A DNA stretch of 64,000 nucleotides from Paraburkholderia humisilvae (GTDB taxonomy: Bacteria > Pseudomonadota > Gammaproteobacteria > Burkholderiales > Burkholderiaceae): contig NZ_CADIKH010000018.1 of NCBI RefSeq assembly GCF_902859855.1, positions 1 through 64,000 of the forward strand, written 5' to 3'. Positions 8,142-16,865 of this stretch are shown here, in pieces. A model generated the notes under the pieces. It made no database searches. It saw nothing but the letters and a program-made list of their open reading frames with translations, and had not been told where the DNA came from. The translations under genes were made by a program, and so were the position numbers. Numbering within the stretch: the stretch's first letter is position 1; the number at the start of each line of letters is the position of its first letter.

Positions 8142-9698
8142 TTAGCGGGCTTTGATACGCGTGCGGTGTACGCCAGCTCGGGCGCCGAGCCCGGGCATCG
8201 GCATCCCAAATCGCGCAAGCGTCAATTGCCTTGCGTGTGCGTGGTCCACGATGGGCCGCGGGTAGTTTTCTCCCAGGACCACGCCCCAAGCCGCCAGTTG
8301 CTCCTCGGTGGCGAGCCACGGCGCGTGAATCCATTTCGACGGCACCTTCTGCAATTGCGGCAGGTAGCGCTTGATAAAGCGCCCTTGCGGGTCGAACTTC
8401 TCCGACTGCGTGACCGGATTGAAGACACGGAACCACGGTTGCGCGTCGCAACCAGTCGATGCCGCCCACTGCCAATTGCCGTTGTTCGCGGCGAAATCGA
8501 AGTCGTTCAGCAGATCGGCGAAATAGCGCTCGCCGAGCCGCCAGTCGACGCCGAGATCCTTCACCAGAAAGCTCGCGGCGACCATGCGCAGACGGTTATG
8601 CATATAGCCGGTACTGTTGATCTGCAACATCGCCGCATCCACCAGCGGATAGCCGGTTCGTCCCTCGCACCACGCGGCAAAGGCCACGTCCGCATCGCGG
8701 CCGCGTGCCCAGCGAATCCTGTCGAACTCAGCCGTGAACGGTGCCCCGCTCGCTACGCGTGGATGATGCGCAAGGATCATGAAATAGAAGTCGCGCCAGA
8801 TGAGTTCGGTCAACCACGTCGCCGCGCCGGTGCCGTCGGGTTGCAGCGATAACGCGTGTGCGAGACGCGCCAGTGTGCGAATCGATACGGTGCCGAAGCG
8901 CAGATGCACGGACAGGTAGCTCGGCCCGGCGTCGGCCGGAAAATCACGTCGTTCGGCGTAGCGGTCGATACGGCTCAGAAAGTCTTCGAGCAATTGTTGT
9001 GCGCCGCTCATGCCAGGGGGCAAGTTCAGGTCGCCGGGATCGCTGGGTGTGAAGCCCAACCGGCTAAGCGGCGGCAGGCCAGGGTCGAGATGCGCTGGCG
9101 GCTTCGACAGACTCGCGGCGTATCGCTCGACCGGATAGGGCTTCAGGTCGAACGGTGTGAGCTGCTTGAGCCACGCGTTGCGGTACGGGGTGAAAACCGT
9201 GAATGGTTTGTGTTGCGCCGTCAGCACTTCGTCGCGCTCGAATATCACCTGGTCCTTGAACGTGATCAGCTCGCGCCGCGCGCCGTGCAGGTTCTTAGCG
9301 ACGGCCTCATCGCGCTCGATCGCGGACGGCTCGTAGTCGTGATTCGTGAAAACCGCGTCGATCTTCAACTGGTCCGCCAGCCGCGGAATGAGTTCGCGCG
9401 GATCGCCATGCGCGACGATCAACCCACCGCCCCCATCGCGCAACGAACGATCCAGTTCGGCGAGCGAAGCGAGGATGAATTCGATGCGCCGGTCTTGTGG
9501 CTTGCGACCCGGATGCTGGGTATGCGCGCGATCGATCAGCGGCTGCAGGATCGTCGTATCGCATACGAACACACACCAGACGCGCCCGCAGTGCTTCAGC
9601 GCGTAGTAGAGCGCGGCATGGTCGCCGGTGCGCAGGTCGCGGCGGAACCAGACGAGACCGTTGTCGAAGTAAGCGTCGAGTTCGCGCGCCTGGGTCAT
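8142..9698 (-). CDS. phrB: Deoxyribodipyrimidine photolyase (class I)
   Basis: 518 residues. The N-terminal Rossmann-like photolyase domain starts LVWFRRDLRTGDHAAL. The C-terminal FAD-binding domain carries EGRTGYPLVDAAMLQINSTG, YMHNRLRMVAASFLVKDL and the signature NGNWQWAASTGCDAQPWFR, all typical of class I CPD photolyases. It repairs cyclobutane pyrimidine dimers using blue light and FADH-. The ATG at 9698 is preceded by GAAGG and lies 8 bp after the stop of the MarR gene, so the two are co-transcribed. An upstream TTG at 9710 would overlap the MarR stop and is less likely. Confidence 0.93.
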   Translation of the reverse strand: MTQARELDAYFDNGLVWFRRDLRTGDHAALYYALKHCGRVWCVFVCDTTILQPLIDRAHTQHPGRKPQDRRIEFILASLAELDRSLRDGGGGLIVAHGDPRELIPRLADQLKIDAVFTNHDYEPSAIERDEAVAKNLHGARRELITFKDQVIFERDEVLTAQHKPFTVFTPYRNAWLKQLTPFDLKPYPVERYAASLSKPPAHLDPGLPPLSRLGFTPSDPGDLNLPPGMSGAQQLLEDFLSRIDRYAERRDFPADAGPSYLSVHLRFGTVSIRTLARLAHALSLQPDGTGAATWLTELIWRDFYFMILAHHPRVASGAPFTAEFDRIRWARGRDADVAFAAWCEGRTGYPLVDAAMLQINSTGYMHNRLRMVAASFLVKDLGVDWRLGERYFADLLNDFDFAANNGNWQWAASTGCDAQPWFRVFNPVTQSEKFDPQGRFIKRYLPQLQKVPSKWIHAPWLATEEQLAAWGVVLGENYPRPIVDHAHARQLTLARFGMPMPGLGARAGVHRTRIKAR

Positions 9699-9706
9699 GT
9701 CGACCT

Positions 9707-10162
9707 TCAACGGCCTTCAAGATGCTCGTCGAGCGTGCCGCGCAGCCGCGTCAGGTGTTCGCGCAGGCGCACGAGGAATTCGGGCGTTTGCTGGGTCGCA
9801 CTGGCAATTTCAGTGGGCACGTCACGCGCGGCGCGCTTGAGTGATGTGCCGGCTTTTGTCAGGCGGATGTAGACCAGCCGCTCATCGTCGATGCCGCGCG
9901 TGCGCGCGATGTAACCCTGTGCTTCGAGGCGCTTGAGCAACGGCGTGAGCGTCGCCGAATCGAGATTCAGGCGCGCCGCGATGTCCTTGACCGTCATGTC
10001 GTCGCGCTCCCACAGCACCAGCATCGCGAGATATTGCGGATAGGTGAGACCGAGCCTGTCGAGCAACGGCTTGTAGGCCTTCGTCATCGCCAGCGATGTC
10101 GAGTACAGCGCGAAACACAACTGTTCGTCGAGTGTAAGAGGTAAGACAGGGCGCGGGGTCAT
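9707..10162 (-). CDS. MarR-family transcriptional regulator
   Basis: 151 residues with the winged-helix MarR core: LTYPQYLAMLVLWERDDMTVKDIAARLNLDSATLTPLLKRLEAQGYIARTRGIDDERLVYIRLT at about 39-102. It resembles the OhrR/organic-hydroperoxide branch, and a Cys lies near the N-terminus (QLCFALYS), as in the one-Cys OhrR sensors; a redox-sensing role is inference. It is the first gene of an apparent two-gene unit with the photolyase, 8 bp apart, suggesting stress-linked regulation. Confidence 0.88.
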   Translation of the reverse strand: MTPRPVLPLTLDEQLCFALYSTSLAMTKAYKPLLDRLGLTYPQYLAMLVLWERDDMTVKDIAARLNLDSATLTPLLKRLEAQGYIARTRGIDDERLVYIRLTKAGTSLKRAARDVPTEIASATQQTPEFLVRLREHLTRLRGTLDEHLEGR

Positions 10163-10347
10163 GATGCTCTCGCCGAGAATAGAAGCGCGCGCGAATCGAT
10201 CGCGTGCAAATCATTGTCCCGCAATTGCATCGCGCTGGCGAGCCGACCCACGGTACGGGCGCTGCACGCAGGCGCCGGCAAACGTCGGTGGATTTGCAGC
10301 GAGGCAACCTGCGGCGGCACAGCCCGCCCGCAGGCCGAGCGCCGCGA

Positions 10348-11145
10348 TCAGGCCGTGGGCGGCGCGGGTTGCTCCGGCCCCGGCACGCCGAAGCAGCCGC
10401 GATAAGTTGCGTAGAAGGAACAATAGAGCATAGTCGTGACGATGATCGATGCCGGCATCAGCACGATCAGCGCGAGATCGCCGGCGCCGAGCGCCTGCAG
10501 CAGCGCCGACAACCCGAGCGACACGGTGATCGCGACAGCAAACCACAGTGCGCCATACACGACGAATGCGCCGCGATTGCGCCAGCAGCTGACGACGCTG
10601 AAGAACATCGCCTTGACCGGCGGCACGTCGTGCCACGCGGACAGTACCGGCGAGAACCAGAACAGCATCGCGACTGGCACGTAGAACGCGAGCGCGGTCA
10701 GGATAGCGAACGGCAGGTTGCTGTTCGCGAGCGTTTCCTGCTGCATCGATTCGCCGTTCAGCATCAGGCGCAGTAGCACGCCGCCGTCGGCAAGCGCGGA
10801 GCCGGCCAGCACGAGCGCCATCGCCACGATATAGAGACCGCCCAACAGTAGCAGGCGCCTCGCGACCGTCGCGCCATACGAGCGGAAGCCGTCGACGAGG
10901 ATGGTGGGAAACACCGGCTTGCCGGCAATCGTGTCGCGGCAAGCGGCCATAAAGCCGACCGCGACACCCGGAATCAACGCGAGCGGCAGTACCCCGCCGA
11001 TCACCGGGACGAGCGAGATCAGCGTCATCGCGAGCAGGTACGCGAAGAACAGCGTCAGGAACGCGAGCGGGTTCTTGCGGAACAGCCAGATGCCCTGCCG
11101 GAACCATATATAGCCGGTCTTCGCGGGGACTTCGATCAGTTGCAT
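10348..11145 (-). CDS. BPSS1780-family integral membrane protein
   Basis: 265 residues with about six hydrophobic helices (for example FLTLFFAYLLAMTLISLVPVIGGVLPLALIPGVAVGFMAA near 29-69). The N-terminus MQLIEVPAKTGYIWFRQGIWLFRKNP is characteristic of the BPSS1780 family found across Burkholderiaceae, of unknown function. Its start overlaps the last 10 bp of thrB, so the two are translated from one message; this linkage to homoserine kinase is conserved in the group as far as I know. No catalytic motif is visible. Confidence 0.85.
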   Translation of the reverse strand: MQLIEVPAKTGYIWFRQGIWLFRKNPLAFLTLFFAYLLAMTLISLVPVIGGVLPLALIPGVAVGFMAACRDTIAGKPVFPTILVDGFRSYGATVARRLLLLGGLYIVAMALVLAGSALADGGVLLRLMLNGESMQQETLANSNLPFAILTALAFYVPVAMLFWFSPVLSAWHDVPPVKAMFFSVVSCWRNRGAFVVYGALWFAVAITVSLGLSALLQALGAGDLALIVLMPASIIVTTMLYCSFYATYRGCFGVPGPEQPAPPTA

Positions 11146-12131
11146 GAGGGTTGAATACCAGGGAGTGTGACGCCCTGCAGGCGCTCGCGAAGAATGCGCT
11201 CGAAATGGCCGGGGTCGTGCGGCGTCAGCAGTTCGGCCGCGCGCGGTAAATGGAAATCATACAGGCGCGAGACCCAGAAACGGTACGCGCCCGCACGAAG
11301 CATATCGCCCCAGTGGCGATTTTCCTCGGCCGTGAACGGGCGGACGGTCTGGTACGCGCGCAGCAGCGCTTCGACGCGCGCGTCGTCGAGGCGCCCGGTC
11401 GGCAGATCGACACACCAGTCGTTGACGGTGACCGCGACATCGAACAGCCATTTGTCACAGCCGGCGAAATAGAAATCGAAGAAGCCGCCGAGACGCACCT
11501 GATGCCCGGTACCGGGCGCCGCATGCGCGAACAGCGCGTTATCGCGGAACAGGTCGCAGTGGCATGGGCCGCCGGGCATGGCCGCGTAGTCGGCGGACGT
11601 GAAGAACGCGTGCTGATGCGCGAGTTCGCTGCTCAGCAGGGAACGCTGTGCGTCGTCGACAAACGGCAGCAGCGTCGGCACGGTTTCTTCCCACCACGGC
11701 AGGCTGCGCAGATTCGGCTGACGGTGCGCAAAGTCGCGGCCCGCGAGGTGCATGCGTGCGAGCATTTGACCGACTTCGACGCAATGCTCGACGCCGGGTG
11801 CTAGCTGCGGCGCGCCTTCCAGTTTGGTGACAATGGCCGTCGGCTTGCCGTGCAGCATGCCGAACAGTGCGCCGTCGTCGCGCGGCACCGGGTCCGGCAC
11901 CGGCACCCGATGCGCGGCCAGATGCCGCATCAGATCCAGATAGAACGGCAACTGATGGGCGGTCAGTTTTTCGAAGATCGTAAGGACGTATTCGCCACGT
12001 GTCGTGGTCAGAAAGAAATTGCTGTTTTCAATGCCGGACGTGATGCCGCGAAATTCGACGACCTCGCCGAGATCGTAATGACGCAGCCATTGCGCGAGTT
12101 GGGCTTCGGTGACAGCAGTGAAGACGGCCAT
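11136..12131 (-). CDS. thrB: Homoserine kinase (ThrB, APH-fold type)
   Basis: 331 residues. It phosphorylates homoserine to O-phosphohomoserine, the last-but-one step of threonine synthesis. This is the ThrB_II type with a choline/aminoglycoside-kinase fold: N-terminal MAVFTAVTEAQLAQWLRHYDLG, the GITSGIENSNFF segment, and the catalytic-loop region GGPCHCDLFRDNALF followed by LGGFFDFYFAG, which supplies the Mg-binding Asp. The start at 12131 matches the family's usual N-terminus; the open frame continues upstream through tandem repeats that are not coding. The downstream gene overlaps it by 10 bp. Confidence 0.93.
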   Translation of the reverse strand: MAVFTAVTEAQLAQWLRHYDLGEVVEFRGITSGIENSNFFLTTTRGEYVLTIFEKLTAHQLPFYLDLMRHLAAHRVPVPDPVPRDDGALFGMLHGKPTAIVTKLEGAPQLAPGVEHCVEVGQMLARMHLAGRDFAHRQPNLRSLPWWEETVPTLLPFVDDAQRSLLSSELAHQHAFFTSADYAAMPGGPCHCDLFRDNALFAHAAPGTGHQVRLGGFFDFYFAGCDKWLFDVAVTVNDWCVDLPTGRLDDARVEALLRAYQTVRPFTAEENRHWGDMLRAGAYRFWVSRLYDFHLPRAAELLTPHDPGHFERILRERLQGVTLPGIQPSCN

Positions 12132-12249
12132 GCGGGAAACATCGGTCGGGTTGGTCGGCTGGCGCCGTCTGGCCGCCAGTAGCGTGGTTGGGGATGACAA
12201 GCTGGGTGCGGGTGCTGCGTGACGCAAATCCGTGCGTGGCGCCTGCGGG

Positions 12250-12294
12250 GTGCCTGAGGGTGTACCTGAGGGTGTACCTGAGGTGTTCCCTGAG
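12250..12294. repeat. Short tandem repeat, 12-bp unit
   Basis: The unit GTGTACCTGAGG occurs twice exactly, with a variant copy on each side (GTGCCTGAGG before, GTGTTCCCTGAG after). It lies in the 219-bp gap between the DUF2782 gene and thrB. It is noncoding under the starts chosen here. Confidence 0.75.
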
Positions 12295-12350
12295 CGGCGT
12301 GCCGGTCAACTGGAACCGCCGGCGCCCGCCGCGCCCCGCGCATCATTCGT

Positions 12351-12761
12351 TCAGTAGTGCAGGTTCACGGACGGCAGGCGCGTGGTCGGGCGAGCGCTGT
12401 CGTGGACTTGCGGCGACGTATCGGGCGACGCGCTCATCTGGTAGCGCGTGCCGAAGTTCGAACGGACGTCGATCTCGACAGGCTTGCCGCGGTCGCGGAA
12501 CTCCGTGATCTCGGTGCCGTTGCCGCTGCGTTCATAGAAGCTCGGCGTGCGCGGCACGTTGATCTCGACCTTCGAGCTGACTTCCGCCGCCGGACGGTTG
12601 ATCGCGTCCAGATCCGGCAGGCCCGCCCGCTCGTTCGCGGACATGGTCGCGGGGGCCGGCTGCTGCGCGGGAGCCTGCTGGTCGGCAGCCGGCTGCGCCG
12701 CGAGCGCGGCGCCGGACACGGCGAAGGCCAGCGCGGCGGCGACGGAAAGGAGCGGCTTCAT
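12351..12761 (-). CDS. Exported DUF2782 protein
   Basis: 136 residues with a clear signal peptide (MKPLLSVAAALAFAVSGAALA, cleaved before AQPAAD), a Pro/Ala/Gln-rich linker and a short C-terminal domain containing GNGTEITEFRDRGKPVEIDV. This matches DUF2782, a small periplasmic domain of unknown function typically encoded near polA/thrB in beta- and gammaproteobacteria. Lies upstream of thrB on the same strand, with a 219-bp gap holding a tandem repeat. Role unknown. Confidence 0.8.
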   Translation of the reverse strand: MKPLLSVAAALAFAVSGAALAAQPAADQQAPAQQPAPATMSANERAGLPDLDAINRPAAEVSSKVEINVPRTPSFYERSGNGTEITEFRDRGKPVEIDVRSNFGTRYQMSASPDTSPQVHDSARPTTRLPSVNLHY

Positions 12762-12958
12762 GATGATTCTCCGAATGGGTGACGCATTCTAACAAATAGG
12801 TTCGGCCGACGGCCGTCTACGCCTTATTTTGCGCCCCTTTCGCGGATTGTGCGCAACGCGTGGGCGGCCCCGCATTCGCCGCCTGTTCGGCGCGTGCCGA
12901 GCGGTCAGATGACGCGGGTTCCGTGGTAATGTGATTCCATCAACCGAGGCACGTGAAC

Positions 12959-14485
12959 ATGAACTATGAGACCAATCAGCGCCTGGTACAGACACCGGCC
13001 AGCGCGTACAAGACCGAGGCGTTCGAAGATGCCACTGCGGCTGTCACGCGTCTTTCCGCGATCTATGAAGCGAACACGTCATTTCTGCGCGACGCGTTTG
13101 CGCGCTATCGGCGCAACGAAGCATTCGAGCGCCGCGTGCGCGCCTGCTATCCGTTTGTGCGCGTACGAACCGAAGTCAACACGCAGATCGATTCGCGCCG
13201 TTCATACGGCTTCGTCGCGGGTCCGGGTGTGTTCGAAACCACGGTGACACGGCCCGATCTGTTCGGCAATTACTATCGCGAACAGTTGAGGCTGCTGGCG
13301 AAGAACCATCACGTGGCGATCGAAGTGGGCGTATCGGACCAGGCGATTCCCATTCATTTCGCGTTCGCCGAGGGTATTCATCTCGAAGGCGATCTCGACC
13401 GCGACCGTCTGTTCATGATGCGCGACGTGTTCGATACGCCGGATCTCGCGCTGCTCGACGACCGCATCGTCAATGGTACGTATGAACCGATGCCCGGCGA
13501 ACCGCATCCGCTTGCGCTGTTTACCGCGGCACGCGTCGATTTCTCGCTGCATCGGCTGAAGCACTACACCGCGACGGCGCCGACGCATTTCCAGAACTAT
13601 GTGCTGTACACGAACTATCAGTTCTACATCGATGAGTTCGTGAAGCTCGGCCGCACGATGATGACGCATACCGACGACGAGGAACTGCGTGCGTATCGCA
13701 GCGAGTACACGTCGTTCGTCGAGCCAGGCGACGTGATCACGTACAACGCGAATCTCGGCGAGCAGGAAGCCGAAGGCACGCCGCCGCCGCGGCTGCCGCA
13801 GATGCCGGCGTATCACCTGAAGCGCGCGGACGGCGGCGGCATCACGATGGTCAATATCGGCGTCGGGCCGTCGAACGCGAAGACCATCACCGACCATATC
13901 GCGGTGCTGCGTCCGCATGCATGGATCATGCTTGGCCACTGCGCGGGGCTGCGCAATACGCAGCGTCTTGGCGACTACGTGCTGGCGCACGGCTATGTGC
14001 GCGAAGATCACGTACTTGATGATGATCTGCCGCTATGGGTGCCCATTCCTGCGCTCGCCGAAGTGCAGGTCGCGCTCGAGCGTGCGGTCGCGCAGGTGAC
14101 GCAGCTCGAAGGCGCGGAGTTGAAGCGTGTGATGCGCACCGGAACGGTGGCGAGTGTCGATAACCGCAACTGGGAATTGCGCGATCATCGCGAGCCGGTG
14201 CAGCGGCTGTCGCAAAGCCGCGCGATTGCGCTCGATATGGAAAGCGCGACGATCGCCGCGAACGGTTTCCGGTTTCGGGTGCCGTACGGGACGTTGTTGT
14301 GCGTGTCGGATAAGCCATTGCATGGCGAACTGAAGCTGCCGGGCATGGCGGATCAGTTTTATCGCGCGCAGGTCGATCAGCATTTGCAGATCGGTGTCGC
14401 GGCGATGGAACTGCTGCGGGCCGATGGATTGCATCGGCTGCATAGCCGGAAGCTGAGGAGTTTTGCGGAGGTGGCGTTTCAATAG
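12959..14485 (+). CDS. amn: AMP nucleosidase
   Basis: 508 residues. The enzyme hydrolyses AMP to adenine and ribose 5-phosphate and helps balance adenylate pools. The N-terminal AMP-nucleosidase domain (RVRACYPFVRVRTEVNTQ, YREQLRLLAKNHHVAIEVGVS) is followed by the nucleoside-phosphorylase-like core: TMVNIGVGPSNAKTITDHIAVLRPHAWIMLGHCAGLR and the active-site segment ALDMESATIAANGFRFRVPYGTLLCVSDKPLHGE. ATG at 12959 is chosen because GAGG lies 9 nt upstream, whereas the GTG at 12953 would leave only 3 nt. Confidence 0.95.
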   Translation: MNYETNQRLVQTPASAYKTEAFEDATAAVTRLSAIYEANTSFLRDAFARYRRNEAFERRVRACYPFVRVRTEVNTQIDSRRSYGFVAGPGVFETTVTRPDLFGNYYREQLRLLAKNHHVAIEVGVSDQAIPIHFAFAEGIHLEGDLDRDRLFMMRDVFDTPDLALLDDRIVNGTYEPMPGEPHPLALFTAARVDFSLHRLKHYTATAPTHFQNYVLYTNYQFYIDEFVKLGRTMMTHTDDEELRAYRSEYTSFVEPGDVITYNANLGEQEAEGTPPPRLPQMPAYHLKRADGGGITMVNIGVGPSNAKTITDHIAVLRPHAWIMLGHCAGLRNTQRLGDYVLAHGYVREDHVLDDDLPLWVPIPALAEVQVALERAVAQVTQLEGAELKRVMRTGTVASVDNRNWELRDHREPVQRLSQSRAIALDMESATIAANGFRFRVPYGTLLCVSDKPLHGELKLPGMADQFYRAQVDQHLQIGVAAMELLRADGLHRLHSRKLRSFAEVAFQ

Positions 14486-14496
14486 CGCGACGATTG

Positions 14497-14548
14497 CCCA
14501 GGCAGCGGTTGAAGCCGCGATGCTAGCGAGCGTAGGCTGCTGCCTGGG
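14497..14548. other. Long structured hairpin between amn and the chromate genes
   Basis: A perfect 10-bp stem (CCCAGGCAGC with GCTGCCTGGG) encloses a further 4-bp AGCC/GGCT stem that stacks directly on the right arm. It lies just after the amn stop, between convergent genes, so it may act as a bidirectional transcription end. There is no U-tract, so a stable RNA or repeat element is an alternative. Confidence 0.4.
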
Positions 14549-14632
14549 ATAACAGCGGTGATCAGAGCGTGGGCGTATTGAACTGTCAAGAATTGTGCGA
14601 TTCCGTTGGTTCGCTTAGCCGGCGCGAAGAAT

Positions 14633-15163
14633 CTAAAAGAGACTCAGCCCAACCAACCCGATCACACTTCCCGCGGCCAGTAGCCACAATGGATGAATCC
14701 GCGTCGTGAACGCAAGCGCCGCGCACACCCCGGTGATATTCCACGCAAGCCAACTCGTATTGGAAGCACGTGCTATCAGCAGCGCACTCGCCGCAACCAG
14801 CCCTGCGGTCACCGGCACGAGCCCCTTCTGCGCGATGCTGCGCCACGGCCGGTCCTTGAAACGCTCCCACGCATGCAGCGCAAGCGCTGTGACGAGCGAC
14901 GACGGCCCGAACTTCGCGATCGACGTCACGAGCACGCCGGCCCAGCCGGCCACATGCCAGCCGACCAGCGTGACGACCATCATGTTCGGCCCCGGCGCTG
15001 CCTGAGCGAGCGCGAAGAGCGCGCTGAATTCACTGGCCGGCATCCAGTGATGCACGTCGACGACCTGCCGCTGCATCTCCGGCAGAATCGTATTGCCGCC
15101 CCCGAACGCGAGCAGCGATAGCTGGCTGAAAATCAGCGCAAGCGCGACGAGCGTGGCGATCAT
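14633..15163 (-). CDS. chrA: Chromate transporter, second ChrA half
   Basis: 176 residues with about five membrane helices. Motifs of the short-chain chromate transporter family (PF02417) are present: LSLLAFGGGNTILPEMQR near residue 15 and the ALAQAAPGPNMM segment near 52. Short ChrA proteins work as pairs of opposite membrane orientation; the partner is the preceding gene, whose stop overlaps this ATG by 4 bp (ATGA). The pair expels chromate or related oxyanions across the inner membrane. Confidence 0.9.
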   Translation of the reverse strand: MIATLVALALIFSQLSLLAFGGGNTILPEMQRQVVDVHHWMPASEFSALFALAQAAPGPNMMVVTLVGWHVAGWAGVLVTSIAKFGPSSLVTALALHAWERFKDRPWRSIAQKGLVPVTAGLVAASALLIARASNTSWLAWNITGVCAALAFTTRIHPLWLLAAGSVIGLVGLSLF

Positions 15164-15828
15164 TGCGGTGTTCCTCTTCCGGTCGCGGACCTCGCCGCGT
15201 GCGCCGCGAGCGCGATGCTAAGCGGCGTCAGCACCAGCATCGTCGGCAGCAACGGAAAGCGCAGCACCGCAATCGCGACGAAGCCGAGCGCCGCAATGCA
15301 CGCCGCCACCGGGTTGCGCCGCAGCGGCATCAGGATCTTTGCCGCCATCGCGATCAGCAGGCCCGACGCGGCGGCCGCGAGGCCCGCGAACAGATGCTTC
15401 ACGTGCGGATCGTTCTGCGTGTGCTCATACAGCACGCCGAGCGCGATCACGATCAGCGACGGCCCGGCGATCAGCCCGAGCAGGCCCGCCAGCGCGCCGC
15501 GCCATCCACGAAAGCGCATGCCGATCGCCACCGACAGGTTGATCACGTTGCCGCCCGGCAGGAACTGGCACAGCCCGAGCAGATCGGTGAACTCGGCGGC
15601 GTTGAGCCAGCGGTGCTGTTCGACGACGGTGCGCCGCGCGAGCGGCAGCGCGCCGCCGAACGATGTGAGGCCCAAGCCGAGGAATCCTTTGAAGATCTCG
15701 ATGACGGTCGGCACGGGGCCTGCTGCGGCCGCATCGCGCGATGCGTCGGCCGACGACGCCGACATCGAGGCTGGCGCAACGGACGTTTCCGGCGACCCCG
15801 GCGCAGAAGAAGAGGAGTGTTGATTCAT
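15160..15828 (-). CDS. chrA: Chromate transporter, first ChrA half
   Basis: 222 residues. A Ser/Ala-rich cytoplasmic leader of about 40 residues precedes the ChrA domain: GFLGLGLTSFGGALPLARR, then LCQFLPGGNVINLSVAIG (the PGP-like loop of the family) and several membrane helices. First gene of a two-gene unit, translationally coupled to the second half. A divergent LysR-type regulator begins 111 bp away, with a perfect dyad between them, pointing to substrate-dependent control. Confidence 0.9.
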   Translation of the reverse strand: MNQHSSSSAPGSPETSVAPASMSASSADASRDAAAAGPVPTVIEIFKGFLGLGLTSFGGALPLARRTVVEQHRWLNAAEFTDLLGLCQFLPGGNVINLSVAIGMRFRGWRGALAGLLGLIAGPSLIVIALGVLYEHTQNDPHVKHLFAGLAAAASGLLIAMAAKILMPLRRNPVAACIAALGFVAIAVLRFPLLPTMLVLTPLSIALAAHAARSATGRGTPQ

Positions 15829-15905
15829 TTTGCTGTCGCCATCCAGTACAGGCTACGGAGCGTAGCGCTGTTCGCGAGCGCTGCAAAACGATTTTTGCGA
15901 GGCTT

Positions 15906-15928
15906 GCTTGTGACTTCAGCTCACAAGC
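15906..15928. promoter_or_regulatory. LysR-type operator dyad
   Basis: Perfect 8-bp arms GCTTGTGA and TCACAAGC with a 7-nt spacer; it contains the T-N11-A core (T15911 to A15923) expected for LysR-type regulators. It lies 12 bp before the regulator gene and 77 bp upstream of the chrA gene, where autorepression and control of the divergent operon would be expected. Confidence 0.65.
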
Positions 15929-15939
15929 ATAATCGGCTG

Positions 15940-16854
15940 ATGACTCGCAAACTGCCACCTTTTCCCGCGCTGCGGGCGTTCGAAGCCGCCGCACGCCACA
16001 ACAGTTTCAGCGCCGCCGCTGACGAGCTGCATGTGACGCACGGTGCGATCAGCCGCCAGGTCGCGGCGTTCGAGGCATGGGTCGGCATGCAGGTGTTCGA
16101 TCGCATCGGCAAGCGTGTCCGGCTCACCGACAGCGGCCGTCGTTATCTCGCGCAGGTACAGGCGGCCTTCGACAACATCGCATCGGCGACTGAACAGTTG
16201 CGCGACACGGGCGTCGTGCATGTGCTGCGTGTCAATGCACTGCCGACGTTCGCAATGAAATGGCTGTTGCCACGTCTGAGCCAGTTCCAGCGCATCGCGC
16301 CGAACGTCGAACTGCGGCTCGCAACCTCCAATGCGCCGGTCGAATCGATCGACGGATTCGACGTCGCGGTGCGGCGCGGCCCCGCGCATTGGCCGAACTG
16401 CGTGAGCGGCCACTTTCTCGATGAAAGCGAAGTGCCGGTTTGCAGTCCGGCGCTGCTGCAGCGTTTGCCGATTCGTGTCGCCGACGATCTCGCCCGTCAC
16501 GTGCTGTTGCATTCCGATACGCGGCCGGATGCATGGCGTCAATGGCTGAGCGCGGCGGGCGTGAAGGCGAAGTGCCGCAAGAAGCAGTCGTTCGACCATT
16601 TCTATCTGGCGCTGCAGGCCGCGGTCGATGGCCTCGGCGTGGCGCTCGGCCCGCTGCCGCTACTCGATGACGAACTCGCGTCCGGGCGTCTCGTGATGCC
16701 GCTGGAAGGGCCGCGCATCGATTTGCGCGGCTATTGGTGGGTGGCGCGGCGCGAGGTGGCGGACGCGCCCCTTGTCACGCAGTTTTGCCGCTGGCTCGAA
16801 GCGCAGTCGACACCGCAATTGACACCGCAGCCCACCCGTAAGGATGCTCAATAA
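15940..16854 (+). CDS. LysR-family regulator, GcvA-like
   Basis: 304 residues. N-terminal helix-turn-helix (FPALRAFEAAARHNSFSAAADELHVTHGAISRQVAAFEAWVG at about 8-50) and a periplasmic-binding-like effector domain. The LPPFPALRAFEAAARH start is typical of the GcvA-like branch. ATG at 15940 was chosen to give the standard LysR N-terminus; the open frame upstream covers the antisense of chrA. Divergent from the chromate transporter pair, with a shared dyad, so it probably controls it. The effector is unknown. Confidence 0.9.
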   Translation: MTRKLPPFPALRAFEAAARHNSFSAAADELHVTHGAISRQVAAFEAWVGMQVFDRIGKRVRLTDSGRRYLAQVQAAFDNIASATEQLRDTGVVHVLRVNALPTFAMKWLLPRLSQFQRIAPNVELRLATSNAPVESIDGFDVAVRRGPAHWPNCVSGHFLDESEVPVCSPALLQRLPIRVADDLARHVLLHSDTRPDAWRQWLSAAGVKAKCRKKQSFDHFYLALQAAVDGLGVALGPLPLLDDELASGRLVMPLEGPRIDLRGYWWVARREVADAPLVTQFCRWLEAQSTPQLTPQPTRKDAQ

Positions 16855-16865
16855 CACATGCCGCG

